Part shown: piece by piece, positions 1 to 7,755 of the stretch
Layout: every line of letters begins with the position of its first letter
How positions within the stretch are numbered: the stretch's first letter is position 1
Origin: an uncultured Gemmatimonadota bacterium
Lineage (GTDB): Bacteria; Gemmatimonadota; Gemmatimonadetes; Gemmatimonadales; Gemmatimonadaceae
Assembly: GCA_903910555.1 (NCBI GenBank)
Contig: CAIVZZ010000005.1
Coordinates: forward strand, 97,976 to 161,975
Reading direction: 5' to 3'
Length of the DNA stretch: 64,000 nt
Program-made: the position numbers and the translations under genes
The notes under the pieces: generated by a model
Seen by the model: only the letters and a program-made list of their open reading frames with translations
Databases searched by the model: none
Told to the model about the DNA's origin: nothing

Positions 1-743
1 TCCAGCCCGTAGTACAGGTGGAGAATCTTCCGTTCGCGCGGCGTGAGATAATCCTTGAACACGCGATCGATGCACTCGCGCATCAACTTGAAATCTGTTG
101 TCTCCTCGATCTCCGCGCCGTCGCCGCCGGTGAAGCGCTCGCCGAGCGTGCAGGCTTCGCGGTCACTGCGATCGATCGGCGCGTCGAGCGAGAGCTCGGT
201 GGCCGACATCTGTTTTGCAGAGCGAACCTGCTCCGGCGTCTCTTCGAGCAGGCGGCCGATTTCATGATCCGTCGGGTCTCGCTTGAGTACCTGCGCGAGC
301 ACTGTTTCCGCGCGGGAGAGACGAATCAGCTGTGAGTTCTTGTTGAGCGGGATTCGCACTGAGCGCGTCTGCTCGGCGAGCGCCTTGAGGACTGCCTGGC
401 GCACCCACCACACGGCGTACGAGATGAACTTTACGCCTTGATCAGGATCGAACTTCCGAACGGCTTTGAGGAGTCCTTCGTTGCCGATCGCGACGAGTTC
501 GGAAAGGTCGAGTCCGTGGCCCTGATACTTCTTCACATACGAGATGACGAACCGGAGATTCGCCGTGACGAGCCGCTCAGCTGCGGCTTCGTCGCCCTTC
601 TGCGCGAGCCTGGCGAGACGTCGTTCCTCGGCCGGGTCCGTGATCAGTGGGAGCTTCTGAATGTCCTGGAGATACTGGTCGAAGGCCGTGGAGGGGGAGG
701 AGCGAAAAAAACCTTTCGATCTCGATTCAGTCGCATGCTGCAT
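1..743 (-). CDS. RNA polymerase sigma-70 factor (RpoD/SigA-like), C-terminus cut by window edge
   Basis: Directs RNA polymerase to promoters. The reverse strand reads a region 1.2 segment (AFDQYLQDIQKLPLI), region 2 core (VTANLRFVISYVKKYQGHG, AIGNEGLLKAVRKFDP), the region 2.4 segment (ISYAVWWVRQAVLKALAEQT) and the start of region 4 (KDYLTPRERKILHLYYGL), where the window ends. There is no region 1.1, so it is a short primary-like or group 2 factor. The ATG at 743 gives about 30 residues before region 1.2; no strong Shine-Dalgarno is visible. A 206-bp gap separates it from aroB upstream, so it probably has its own promoter. I cannot tell whether this is the housekeeping factor or a paralogue, because the region 4 recognition helix lies outside the window. 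Confidence 0.93.
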   Translation of the reverse strand, partial: MQHATESRSKGFFRSSPSTAFDQYLQDIQKLPLITDPAEERRLARLAQKGDEAAAERLVTANLRFVISYVKKYQGHGLDLSELVAIGNEGLLKAVRKFDPDQGVKFISYAVWWVRQAVLKALAEQTRSVRIPLNKNSQLIRLSRAETVLAQVLKRDPTDHEIGRLLEETPEQVRSAKQMSATELSLDAPIDRSDREACTLGERFTGGDGAEIEETTDFKLMRECIDRVFKDYLTPRERKILHLYYGL

Positions 744-913
744 ACACACCCCGGTGCGGCGTTGGGAAGTGAAATCGCGTTCTGGGCCCGCGTCTGCACG
801 GAACTTCCGTGTAGGACTCAGGGACGGTCAGGATATGCAGAGGTACACTCGCGGGTCAACAACCAAATCGTATGCCAGTGATTCCGGCGGGGGTGCTCAG
901 AGCGCGATATCGT

Positions 914-932
914 TGCAAATCAATGATTTGCA
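914..932. promoter_or_regulatory. 19-bp perfect palindrome, possible operator
   Basis: TGCAAATCAATGATTTGCA has two perfect 9-bp arms around one base. It is AT-rich in a GC-rich region and lies in the gap between aroB and the sigma-factor gene, about 170 bp upstream of the sigma start. Its size and symmetry suit a dimeric helix-turn-helix repressor. There is no T-run, so it does not look like a terminator. The regulator is unknown. Confidence 0.4.
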
Positions 933-949
933 CGCCGCAAAACCGGGCA

Positions 950-2071
950 TCACAAACTTGCGCGGGTCTCTCCGATGGCCTCGACTATTACCGAATCAGG
1001 GACCGGGATCGCGTAGCCGCGGTCGGCGCCGGCCATCGCGCCGAGCTTCGCCGGGAGCGCGTATTCGACCGATCCGGCGCGAGCTTTTTTGTCGCTGCGC
1101 GTCGCGTCGATCACCGCGGATGCCGTCATCGAATCGGGCACCGCGAATGGCAACGACGCGGCGCGAAGCAGTTGCACAATCGCTCCCGCGAGCGCCGCGT
1201 CCGCTTCGCCAAGCTTCGCCGCAATGCGCGCCTCGACCACCATGCCGACTGCGATGCACTCGCCATGCAGCATCGTGTAGCCGCTGAGCGATTCAACTGC
1301 GTGGCCGATTGTATGACCGAAGTTCAGCGTCTTGCGCACGCCGCTTTCTCGCTCGTCGCGAGCGACGACATCGGCTTTGATTTCGATGTTCGTGCGGACC
1401 AGGCGCTCCGCGAGCGCGGCATCGGGCCCGCCCTCGCGCAGCAGTCCGCGGACGTTCGCTGCGATCCATTCGAACTCCGCGGCACTCGCGATGACGCCGT
1501 GCTTGATCGCCTCGGCGAGGCCGTTGCGCAGATGCACCAGCGGGAGCGTCGAGAGCGCGCGCGGGTCGACGATCACGAGCGCCGGATGATGAAACGCACC
1601 AACCAGATTTTTCCCCGCGCTCGTGTCGACGCCCGTCTTTCCGCCGATCGACGCGTCGATCATCGCGAGCAGCGAGGTCGGCATCTGCACGAACGGAACG
1701 CCGCGCATGTAGGTCGCGGCGACGAATCCGGCGAGGTCACCAATGACGCCACCGCCGAGTGCGATGATCGCCGAGTCGCGGCCGAAGCCGGCGCTCAGCA
1801 GTTCATCGGTCAGCCGCGCCCACTGCTCCCGCGTCTTGCTCGCTTCGCCTGCGGGAATCGTGAAGAGCGTGACCGATGCCGGCGCACACGCAGCGGCGAC
1901 CCGCGCGGCGTAGATCGGAGCAACGATATCGTCGCTGATGATCGCGAAGCGCCGATTCGGGAGCGCGGTGCGCAGCTCTGCACCGCACGAATCGAGCACT
2001 CCCGCGCCGATGACGATTTGCGAACCGTGAAGCTCCAGTCGCCCGTCGCCCGTCGCCAAATCGCCCCTCAT
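950..2071 (-). CDS. aroB: 3-dehydroquinate synthase
   Basis: Second step of the shikimate pathway: converts DAHP to 3-dehydroquinate using NAD+ and a divalent metal, in the cytoplasm. The 373 residues match the usual family length. The NAD-binding GGGVIGDLAGF segment is near residue 106, followed by QMPTSLLAMIDASIGGKTGVD pieces and KNLVGAFHHP (154-163). Expected metal ligands are present: E187 (GLAEAIKHG), H253 (FGHTIGHAVE) and H269 (MLHGE). It starts 25 bp after the cobalamin adenosyltransferase gene in the same direction, so the two are probably co-transcribed. Nothing is missing or unusual. Confidence 0.97.
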   Translation of the reverse strand: MRGDLATGDGRLELHGSQIVIGAGVLDSCGAELRTALPNRRFAIISDDIVAPIYAARVAAACAPASVTLFTIPAGEASKTREQWARLTDELLSAGFGRDSAIIALGGGVIGDLAGFVAATYMRGVPFVQMPTSLLAMIDASIGGKTGVDTSAGKNLVGAFHHPALVIVDPRALSTLPLVHLRNGLAEAIKHGVIASAAEFEWIAANVRGLLREGGPDAALAERLVRTNIEIKADVVARDERESGVRKTLNFGHTIGHAVESLSGYTMLHGECIAVGMVVEARIAAKLGEADAALAGAIVQLLRAASLPFAVPDSMTASAVIDATRSDKKARAGSVEYALPAKLGAMAGADRGYAIPVPDSVIVEAIGETRASL

Positions 2072-2096
2072 GCTTCGCCCGTCCCTGTCGTGCGGT

Positions 2097-2648
2097 TTAC
2101 CATGTCACTTCGCCCGCACCCGCGCGCCTGTTCGCAACGCGGGCGAGGACGAAGAGCAGATCGGAAAGGCGGTTGAGATAGACGACGATGATTTGCGGCA
2201 CTTCATCCGTGCGCTGGAGCGTGATCACCGAGCGCTCGGCGCGGCGGCAGACGGTACGCGCGACGTGCAGCGCGGCCGCTTTCGGCGTGCCGCCCGGCAT
2301 GATGAACGCCTTCAACGGCTCGAGCTCCTCTTCGCCATCGTCGATCGCCTGCTCGAGCTGGGCGATGCGTTTGTCGGAGAGGCGCGCCTTCTCGAGCTGC
2401 TCTTTGTATTTCTCCGGATGCGGTGTGGCGAGCAGCGCGCCGATCGCGAACAGATCGCGCTGAATCGGCGCGAGCACTTCGTCAATGCGCGGCATCATAT
2501 CCACCGCGCGCGCGGCGCCGATTACGGCGTTGAGTTCGTCGACGTCACCGTACGATTCGACGCGCACATGATCTTTCTCGACGCGGCCGCCGCCGAAGAG
2601 GCCGGTGCGGCCGTCGTCGCCGGTTGTGGTGTAGATCTTGGGGGCCAT
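2097..2648 (-). CDS. pduO: Cob(I)alamin adenosyltransferase, PduO type
   Basis: Transfers the 5'-deoxyadenosyl group of ATP to cob(I)alamin or cob(I)yrinic acid diamide, giving coenzyme B12. The 183-residue protein has the PduO-family N-terminus (KIYTTTGDDGRTGLFGGGR), the SYGDVDELNAVIG helix and the C-terminal VYLNRLSDLLFVLARVAN helix that includes the ATP-site arginine. It forms trimeric four-helix bundles in the family. The start ATG at 2648 is preceded 4 nt upstream by TAAGTTTC, a possible promoter element of a leaderless transcript; no Shine-Dalgarno is seen. It heads a small unit with aroB. Confidence 0.95.
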   Translation of the reverse strand: MAPKIYTTTGDDGRTGLFGGGRVEKDHVRVESYGDVDELNAVIGAARAVDMMPRIDEVLAPIQRDLFAIGALLATPHPEKYKEQLEKARLSDKRIAQLEQAIDDGEEELEPLKAFIMPGGTPKAAALHVARTVCRRAERSVITLQRTDEVPQIIVVYLNRLSDLLFVLARVANRRAGAGEVTW

Positions 2649-2652
2649 GCGG

Positions 2653-2660
2653 GAAACTTA
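2653..2660 (-). promoter_or_regulatory. TAnnTTTC element 4 nt before the pduO start (candidate -7 box)
   Basis: On the minus strand TAAGTTTC ends 4 nt before the ATG at 2648. It is one of five strong matches in this window to TAnnTTT[C/G/T] placed 3-4 nt before the first gene of a transcription unit. Position and sequence resemble the Bacteroidota -7 box (TAnnTTTG) and would imply a leaderless mRNA. Confidence 0.45.
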
Positions 2661-2674
2661 GCGAAGCGAGGATC

Positions 2675-2824
2675 GGTGTGTGGTATTCAGTTCAAAGTCT
2701 ACAGTCTACAGTCTAGAGTCTGAGAACCTGCCGTTTGCAGTTGACGGCTGTGAACTGCGTACCGCGGGTTGTCAGACGCTAGACGCTAGACACTAGACAC
2801 CACACACCAGACACCACACACCAG
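2675..2824. repeat. Long imperfect hairpin repeat, copy A
   Basis: A palindromic block between the kinase gene and pduO. The outer arms start with GGTGTGTGGT (2675-2684) and end with its complement (2799-2808). Inside are reiterated GTCTA-type words, and the core 2718-2777 begins GTCTGAGAAC and ends GTTGTCAGAC. That 60-nt core matches the core at 53959-54018 at about 47 of 60 positions by hand alignment. The end holds a direct repeat of ACACCACACACCAG. It lies just 3' of the kinase gene and may end its transcript. Confidence 0.7.
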
Positions 2825-2842
2825 ACTGCAGACCACCTCGAC

Positions 2843-3877
2843 TCAGCTCCCAAAAACCTTCGACCAAACGGACTTCCCATCCTTCTTCGCCTGCGGCGCT
2901 GAATCGGGCGCCTTCCGCGGCGCACTGGTCGGCGGGCGGTAGGACGATGGGAACTGCTTCGCGAGGTGACTCTGCAGCCGCTCGGGTGAACCCGGCGACC
3001 GCTGCTTCGCACACCATTCGTCGAGCGACATGCCGAACATCGCCGCGTTCGGGCGCATCATTGCGTCCTTCGCGATCGCGAGCGAGAGCAGACCGGTGAT
3101 GCTCTGGTCGAGATCCGGAAGCAGGCCGCGCAGATCCGGCGACGGCGCGATCACCACTTCGTCGAGCGCCGCCTCTGTTTCCTGTTCGCGAAAGAGCTGC
3201 TGCAGTGCGAGCAGCTCGAACAGCACCACACCGGTGGAGAAGATATCCGTGCGCCAGTCGACGTTCTCTCCCACGATCTGCTGCGGGCTCATGTAGTGTT
3301 TCTTGCCGATCGTCATGCGGCGCTCTTCGGCGGGATCGCGCATCGACCGTGCTTTCGCGATGCCGAAATCGGCGAGCTTCACCTGCCCGTCCCACGTGAG
3401 CAGGACGTTGCCGGGCGAGACGTCGCGGTGGACGATGTAGAGTCGGTTGCCGGAGTCGTCGACGAAGTTGTGCGCGTAGTCGAGCGCGCGGCACACGCGG
3501 CTCACGATGTACGCGGCGAGCGGCGCCGGCATCGGCTCACCGATCGCGCGGTGATGGTCGATGAGCGCGCGAAGCGTGACGCCGCGGATGTACTCCATCG
3601 CCATGTAAAACTGTCCGTCGACTTCCTCGAACTGGTAGATCTGCACGATGTTGCCGTGCACCAGATTTGCCGAGAGCTTTGCCTCGTCGATGAACAGCTG
3701 AAGCCATTCCGGCTGCGCAGCGTACTTCTCGTGAATCACCTTGAGCGCGACGCGCTTGGTGAAGCCGCGGTCACCCATTTGCTCCGCCTCGTACACGGTC
3801 GCCATCCCACCGCTCGCGATGCGGCGGAGGAGGCGGAACTGGCCGTGATATTCGATCGTGCGAACTGCGTCGGTCAT
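2843..3877 (-). CDS. Serine/threonine protein kinase (Hanks type, soluble)
   Basis: Phosphorylates proteins on Ser/Thr; the substrate is unknown. The 344-residue protein has a complete kinase domain at about residues 12-290: glycine loop IASGGMATV (20-28), VALK lysine K46, catalytic HRDVSPGN (150-157, D152), DFG (170-172) and an activation segment ending in HYMSPQQ. The HRDVSPGN variant is common in bacterial kinases of this group. The last 50 residues are proline/lysine-rich and unstructured. There is no transmembrane helix or PASTA domain, so it is cytosolic. It starts 15 bp after the DinB-family gene in the same direction, suggesting one operon. A hairpin repeat follows its stop. Confidence 0.93.
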   Translation of the reverse strand: MTDAVRTIEYHGQFRLLRRIASGGMATVYEAEQMGDRGFTKRVALKVIHEKYAAQPEWLQLFIDEAKLSANLVHGNIVQIYQFEEVDGQFYMAMEYIRGVTLRALIDHHRAIGEPMPAPLAAYIVSRVCRALDYAHNFVDDSGNRLYIVHRDVSPGNVLLTWDGQVKLADFGIAKARSMRDPAEERRMTIGKKHYMSPQQIVGENVDWRTDIFSTGVVLFELLALQQLFREQETEAALDEVVIAPSPDLRGLLPDLDQSITGLLSLAIAKDAMMRPNAAMFGMSLDEWCAKQRSPGSPERLQSHLAKQFPSSYRPPTSAPRKAPDSAPQAKKDGKSVWSKVFGS

Positions 3878-3892
3878 TCGGGTTTTCCGGTC

Positions 3893-4396
3893 CTAGTGTT
3901 CGTCGGCCGACGGACCGTACATCCCCGGTACCGGGACGTCGTTCAGACGGAGGTATACGCCGAGCTGCGCGCGATGATGGATGATGTGGTTCATCACGAA
4001 ACTGCGGAGCACGTTGAGCCGCGGCATCGCGAAAATCTGGTGACCGCCGGCCTTCAGCGTCCACATGCCGGCGAGATGTTCATCGCTCACGCCGGCGAGC
4101 GCGGTGCGCGCAGCAGCCACTTTTTTGTCGAACGAGTCGAGCAGCTTCTCTCGTGAATCGACAACGGGCTGTGCCGGACGCGGCACGCCAACCGGCGCGA
4201 AATCGAGCTCGTCCTTGCTGATCGTCTCGACAACCCAGTGCGGAAGATCGGCCACGTGCCAGGCCAGCCAGCCAAGCGAACCCGACTTTGCGTGGGGCTT
4301 GAAGTCCGCTTTGTCGACAGGGACCCGCTCGAGAACCTTGCGGGTACTTGCCATCTCCATGTCGAACTCGGGCAGCAGGGCATCGCGAATGGCCAT
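3893..4396 (-). CDS. DinB family protein (putative metal-dependent hydrolase or thiol transferase fold)
   Basis: A 167-residue four-helix-bundle protein of the DinB/YfiT superfamily. Family members bind a metal with three histidines, and several act as thiol S-transferases or hydrolases; the substrate cannot be read from sequence. Likely metal ligands are H47 (LAWHVADLPHW), H137 and H141 (NHIIHHRAQLG). The start at 4396 is set by a good Shine-Dalgarno (GGAGGA) and by the DinB fold beginning there; the frame stays open far upstream only because it runs antisense to the reductase gene. It is divergent from the reductase and directly upstream of the kinase gene. Confidence 0.9.
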   Translation of the reverse strand: MAIRDALLPEFDMEMASTRKVLERVPVDKADFKPHAKSGSLGWLAWHVADLPHWVVETISKDELDFAPVGVPRPAQPVVDSREKLLDSFDKKVAAARTALAGVSDEHLAGMWTLKAGGHQIFAMPRLNVLRSFVMNHIIHHRAQLGVYLRLNDVPVPGMYGPSADEH

Positions 4397-4450
4397 CTTT
4401 CGTTCCTCCAACAGGTTGATTCGGCCTCTCACGGCGGCGAACTTTCTCCA

Positions 4451-5467
4451 ATGGCACGCGAGATCAGGGATATCACGATAATTGGGGCGGGGCCTGCGGG
4501 CCTCTTTGCACAGTTTTATGCCGGTATGCGAGGCGCCACCGCCCAGATTGTTGACGCGCTTTCGGAGCCCGGTGGACAGCTGACTGCGTTGTACCCCGAG
4601 AAGTACATCTTCGATGTGGGCGGCTTCCCAAAGATACTCGCGAAAGACCTCGTCCGCTCGCTGGTGGAACAGGCAGCGCAGTTCGGTCAGCCCGTGCACT
4701 GCAACCAGCGCGTGATCGCGCTCGAAGAAGCGGATGGAATTTTCACACTCGTCACCGAGACCGACCGCTTTCCGACGCGCGCGATCGTCGTCGCGGCGGG
4801 CATCGGCGCGTTCGCGCCGCGGCGCCTCCCGCAGCCTGTTGCCGAGCAGTGGTATGGGCGCGGAATTCACGACCGCGTTTCCGATCCCGCCGCGTTCGCC
4901 GGCCAGCATGTCGTGATCATCGGCGGCGGCGACTCGGCGTTCGACTGGGCGCATCAGTTGCGCGGGCGCGCCGCGAGCGTCGCTCTGATACACCGCAGCG
5001 ATCGCTACCGTGCGCACGCGGCAACGGTCGCCGAAGTGCACGCCGCCGCCGCCGCCGGAGAGACGCTGCTGCATCCCTTCCACGAACTCCACGACGTGAT
5101 TGCTGAAGACGGCCGGATCGTCGCGCTCGATCTCAAGGACATCAAGGCAAAATCCACGCGCCGGATCCGCGCCGATGTGGTGCTGCCAATGCTCGGATTC
5201 GTGAGCGACATCGGCGCGCTCGCCGACTGGGGACTGCAGGTCGAGAACGACGAGATCGTCGTGAACTCGCAGATGGAAACCGGGCGTGCGGGCGTGTACG
5301 CCGCCGGCGACATCAACACATATCCGGGCAAACTGAAGCTGATCGCGACGGGATTTGGTGAGGCCGCGACTGCTGTGAATCAGGCCGTGCACCACATCTA
5401 CCCCGAGAAGAAAGTGAACCCGGGGCACTCGTCGAACCTCGCGATTTTCGGACAGAAGGACGACTGA
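4451..5467 (+). CDS. Ferredoxin-NADP+ reductase, thioredoxin-reductase-like type
   Basis: FAD flavoprotein that moves electrons between NADPH and ferredoxin (family knowledge). The 338-residue protein has an N-terminal FAD-binding GAGPAGLFAQFYA motif, the GGQLTALYPEKYI segment typical of this reductase type, an NADPH-binding GGGDSAFDWA motif near residue 155 and the C-terminal FAD motif YAAGDINTYPGKLKLIATG. It lacks the CxxC redox pair of true thioredoxin reductases. The ATG at 4451 is chosen because the FAD fold begins at once; GAACTTTC lies 4 nt upstream, a near match to the element seen before other first genes. Its stop overlaps the start of the Omp85 gene by one base. Confidence 0.93.
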   Translation: MAREIRDITIIGAGPAGLFAQFYAGMRGATAQIVDALSEPGGQLTALYPEKYIFDVGGFPKILAKDLVRSLVEQAAQFGQPVHCNQRVIALEEADGIFTLVTETDRFPTRAIVVAAGIGAFAPRRLPQPVAEQWYGRGIHDRVSDPAAFAGQHVVIIGGGDSAFDWAHQLRGRAASVALIHRSDRYRAHAATVAEVHAAAAAGETLLHPFHELHDVIAEDGRIVALDLKDIKAKSTRRIRADVVLPMLGFVSDIGALADWGLQVENDEIVVNSQMETGRAGVYAAGDINTYPGKLKLIATGFGEAATAVNQAVHHIYPEKKVNPGHSSNLAIFGQKDD

Positions 5468-7752
5468 TGATTCCACGCGGCCGTCGAGGTGGCTGGGCCC
5501 TGCTGCTGGCCGTCCTCCTCGCGGTAACCGCTCGCACGTCGCGCGCGCAGGAACTGAGGTGCGAACGCGGCGATGTCGAGGTGATGAAACTCACGTTTCA
5601 GGGCAACCACGCGTTTGCGGGGAGCGTCCTGCAGGACGGCATCGTCACCGCGCCCTCGTCGTGGTGGCAGCGCACGATCCGCCTCGGCGGCTTCGGCACG
5701 CGGCGCTGCTTCGAGTCCGACACGCTCGCGCACGACCGGCTGCGCCTCATCATCTGGTATCGCAATCATGGCTACGCGAGCGTCACCGTCGACACCGTCG
5801 TCGCACGACTGAGCCCGTCGCGGCTCACCGTGCGGTTCTCGATCAACGAGGGACCGCCGACGATCGTCGACTCGCTTGCGATCACCGGGCTCGACTCCGT
5901 GCCCGAGCAGGAACGTGCGGCGGTTCTCAAGGGACTGCCGTCGCGCAAAGGACAGCCGTTTGACAAGTACGCCAACGACACGACGCGTGCGATGATGACC
6001 GAACGGTTGCACAACGGCGGCTATCCGGATGCGGAGGTCCTGATCAACTCCGACACGAGGCTCGCGGCGCGGCGCGCGAGTGTGGAGTTCGCCGTGTCGA
6101 CCGGCGCGCGCATGCATCTCGGAGCGATCGTGCTCAAAGTGGACCCGAGGCCGGGCGCGACGCGTGCCGTGATGGACAAGACGATCCGGCAAGTCGCGTC
6201 GCTCAACGAAGGCGATCTGTACTCGCAGGAAGCGCTCGAACGCGCGAAGCGCGTGCTGTATCAAACGCAGGCGTTTACGCGCGTCGGCGTGACGCCCGAT
6301 TCAACGCGCACGAAGGGCGACTCGCTTGTGCCGGTGACGCTGCAGCTCACAGAGGGCTACATGCACCAGGCGCATGCGGGCGTTGGATACGGCACGCTCG
6401 ACTGTTTCCGCACCACCGGCGATTACACGGCGTACAGCGTCGGCGGGAGCGCCACGCGGCTCGATCTGAATGCGCGCGTGTCGAAGATCGGCGTCGGCGA
6501 ACCGCTCACGGGACTGGGTGCGCTCTGTCCGACCGCGGCGAGCGATCTGTACAGCAAAGATCTCAACTACTTCGGCGGCGCCACCTTCTCGCGACCCGCG
6601 ATTTTCCGCGGCGTGGTGCCGTCGTATTCGCTCTACAGCGAGCGCCGTTCGGAGTTCGACGCATATCTGCGCACGACGCCGGTCGGCGGAAACGTGACGC
6701 TCGCACGTCCGCTTGGCCTCGTCACCGAGGCGGTCTCGTACTCGGTCGAATACGGGCGTACGCAGGCACAGCCGGCGCTCTTGTGCGCCGTGTTCAATGC
6801 GTGCGACGCGGCAGACCAGACGGCCGTGCAGCGCTTGCAGCGCCTCGCGGTCGTGTCGTTCTCGATCGAACGCAACGGCAGCGACAACCCGGTGAATCCC
6901 ACGCGCGGGTCCGTGCTGCGGTTCGAGTTTCGCACGGCGGGCGCGTACACGGGCTCGGATCCGTCGCTGCACTTCAACAAAGTGCTCGTCGACGGATCGG
7001 TGTACGTGCCGGCGACGCGCAACATCGTGCTTGCCGCGCGCCTGCGATTTGGTGCGGTGCTCGGATCGAGCTTCGGGTTCGACAACTCGGCGACGTTTAT
7101 TCCGCAGCAGGAGCGTCTGTTCGGAGGCGGCCAGACGACGGTGCGCGGATTCCAGCAGAACGAACTCGGGCCCGCCGTCTACATCCCGGCGGCGTACGAT
7201 ACGCTGCACGCCGACGGCTCGGCCTTCGCGCACGGCGTGGCTCTGAAGCAGGGGGACACGGCGTATTTCAGCTCGAGCAGCGCCGCCGGGGGGCTGCGCA
7301 CGGTCCCCACTGGCGGCAACGCGCTCGCGGTTGCCATGGTCGAGGCGCGCATTCGCAGTCCGTTCCTGCCGAAGATTCTCGAGTGGGCGATTTTCCTCGA
7401 CGGCGGAGCCGTGTGGAACGTCGGCAAGGAAGACGAGAGCGTCGGCTTTAATTCTCTGCGCTGGACGCCGGGATTCGGCGCGCGCATCCACACCGGATTC
7501 GGTGCGCTGAGGCTCGATCTTGCGTACAATCGGTATCAGCAGCCGGCGGGCGCGGCGTACTTCGACGCACCGGTTCAATCCGGCGGCGCGCTCTACTGCG
7601 TGAGCCCGAAGAATACGCTTCCGGTGACGGTCGGAACGAACAACGCCATCACGCAGGCGTCGGGCCTCTGCCCCGGTTCCTTCCAGCCGCCGCTGCAGAG
7701 CGCGTGGTACCGGCGGTTTGCGTTCGTGCTCACACTCGGCGAGGCGTTCTAA
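5467..7752 (+). CDS. Omp85/BamA-family outer-membrane assembly protein, TamA-like
   Basis: Probably inserts or secretes proteins or moves lipid at the outer membrane with the TamB-like protein encoded next. The 761-residue protein has a signal peptide (about 1-28, RGGWALLLAVLLAVTA then cleavage near SRAQ), several POTRA domains (about 30-300) that read as repeated beta-alpha-beta units with GLDSVPEQE-type linkers, and a C-terminal Omp85 beta-barrel (about 320-761). The barrel has a conserved lid-loop stretch near ERLFGGGQTTVRGFQQNELGP (the VRGF/Y motif), and the chain ends in an aromatic-rich beta-strand. The gene starts at an overlapping TGATG junction with the reductase gene and ends 3 bp before tamB. 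TamA rather than BamA is inferred from the tamB neighbour. Confidence 0.9.
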   Translation: MIPRGRRGGWALLLAVLLAVTARTSRAQELRCERGDVEVMKLTFQGNHAFAGSVLQDGIVTAPSSWWQRTIRLGGFGTRRCFESDTLAHDRLRLIIWYRNHGYASVTVDTVVARLSPSRLTVRFSINEGPPTIVDSLAITGLDSVPEQERAAVLKGLPSRKGQPFDKYANDTTRAMMTERLHNGGYPDAEVLINSDTRLAARRASVEFAVSTGARMHLGAIVLKVDPRPGATRAVMDKTIRQVASLNEGDLYSQEALERAKRVLYQTQAFTRVGVTPDSTRTKGDSLVPVTLQLTEGYMHQAHAGVGYGTLDCFRTTGDYTAYSVGGSATRLDLNARVSKIGVGEPLTGLGALCPTAASDLYSKDLNYFGGATFSRPAIFRGVVPSYSLYSERRSEFDAYLRTTPVGGNVTLARPLGLVTEAVSYSVEYGRTQAQPALLCAVFNACDAADQTAVQRLQRLAVVSFSIERNGSDNPVNPTRGSVLRFEFRTAGAYTGSDPSLHFNKVLVDGSVYVPATRNIVLAARLRFGAVLGSSFGFDNSATFIPQQERLFGGGQTTVRGFQQNELGPAVYIPAAYDTLHADGSAFAHGVALKQGDTAYFSSSSAAGGLRTVPTGGNALAVAMVEARIRSPFLPKILEWAIFLDGGAVWNVGKEDESVGFNSLRWTPGFGARIHTGFGALRLDLAYNRYQQPAGAAYFDAPVQSGGALYCVSPKNTLPVTVGTNNAITQASGLCPGSFQPPLQSAWYRRFAFVLTLGEAF

Positions 7753-7755
7753 GCA

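Noticed and set aside
872..2176. Long plus-strand frame opposite aroB (434 codons)
   Set aside because: It is the antisense of aroB, with Arg-rich, low-complexity translation and no recognisable motif; GC-rich DNA gives many such frames.
4397..5476. Upstream extension of the DinB-family gene to about 527 codons
   Set aside because: The extra part is antisense to the reductase gene; the Shine-Dalgarno and the DinB domain start at 4396.
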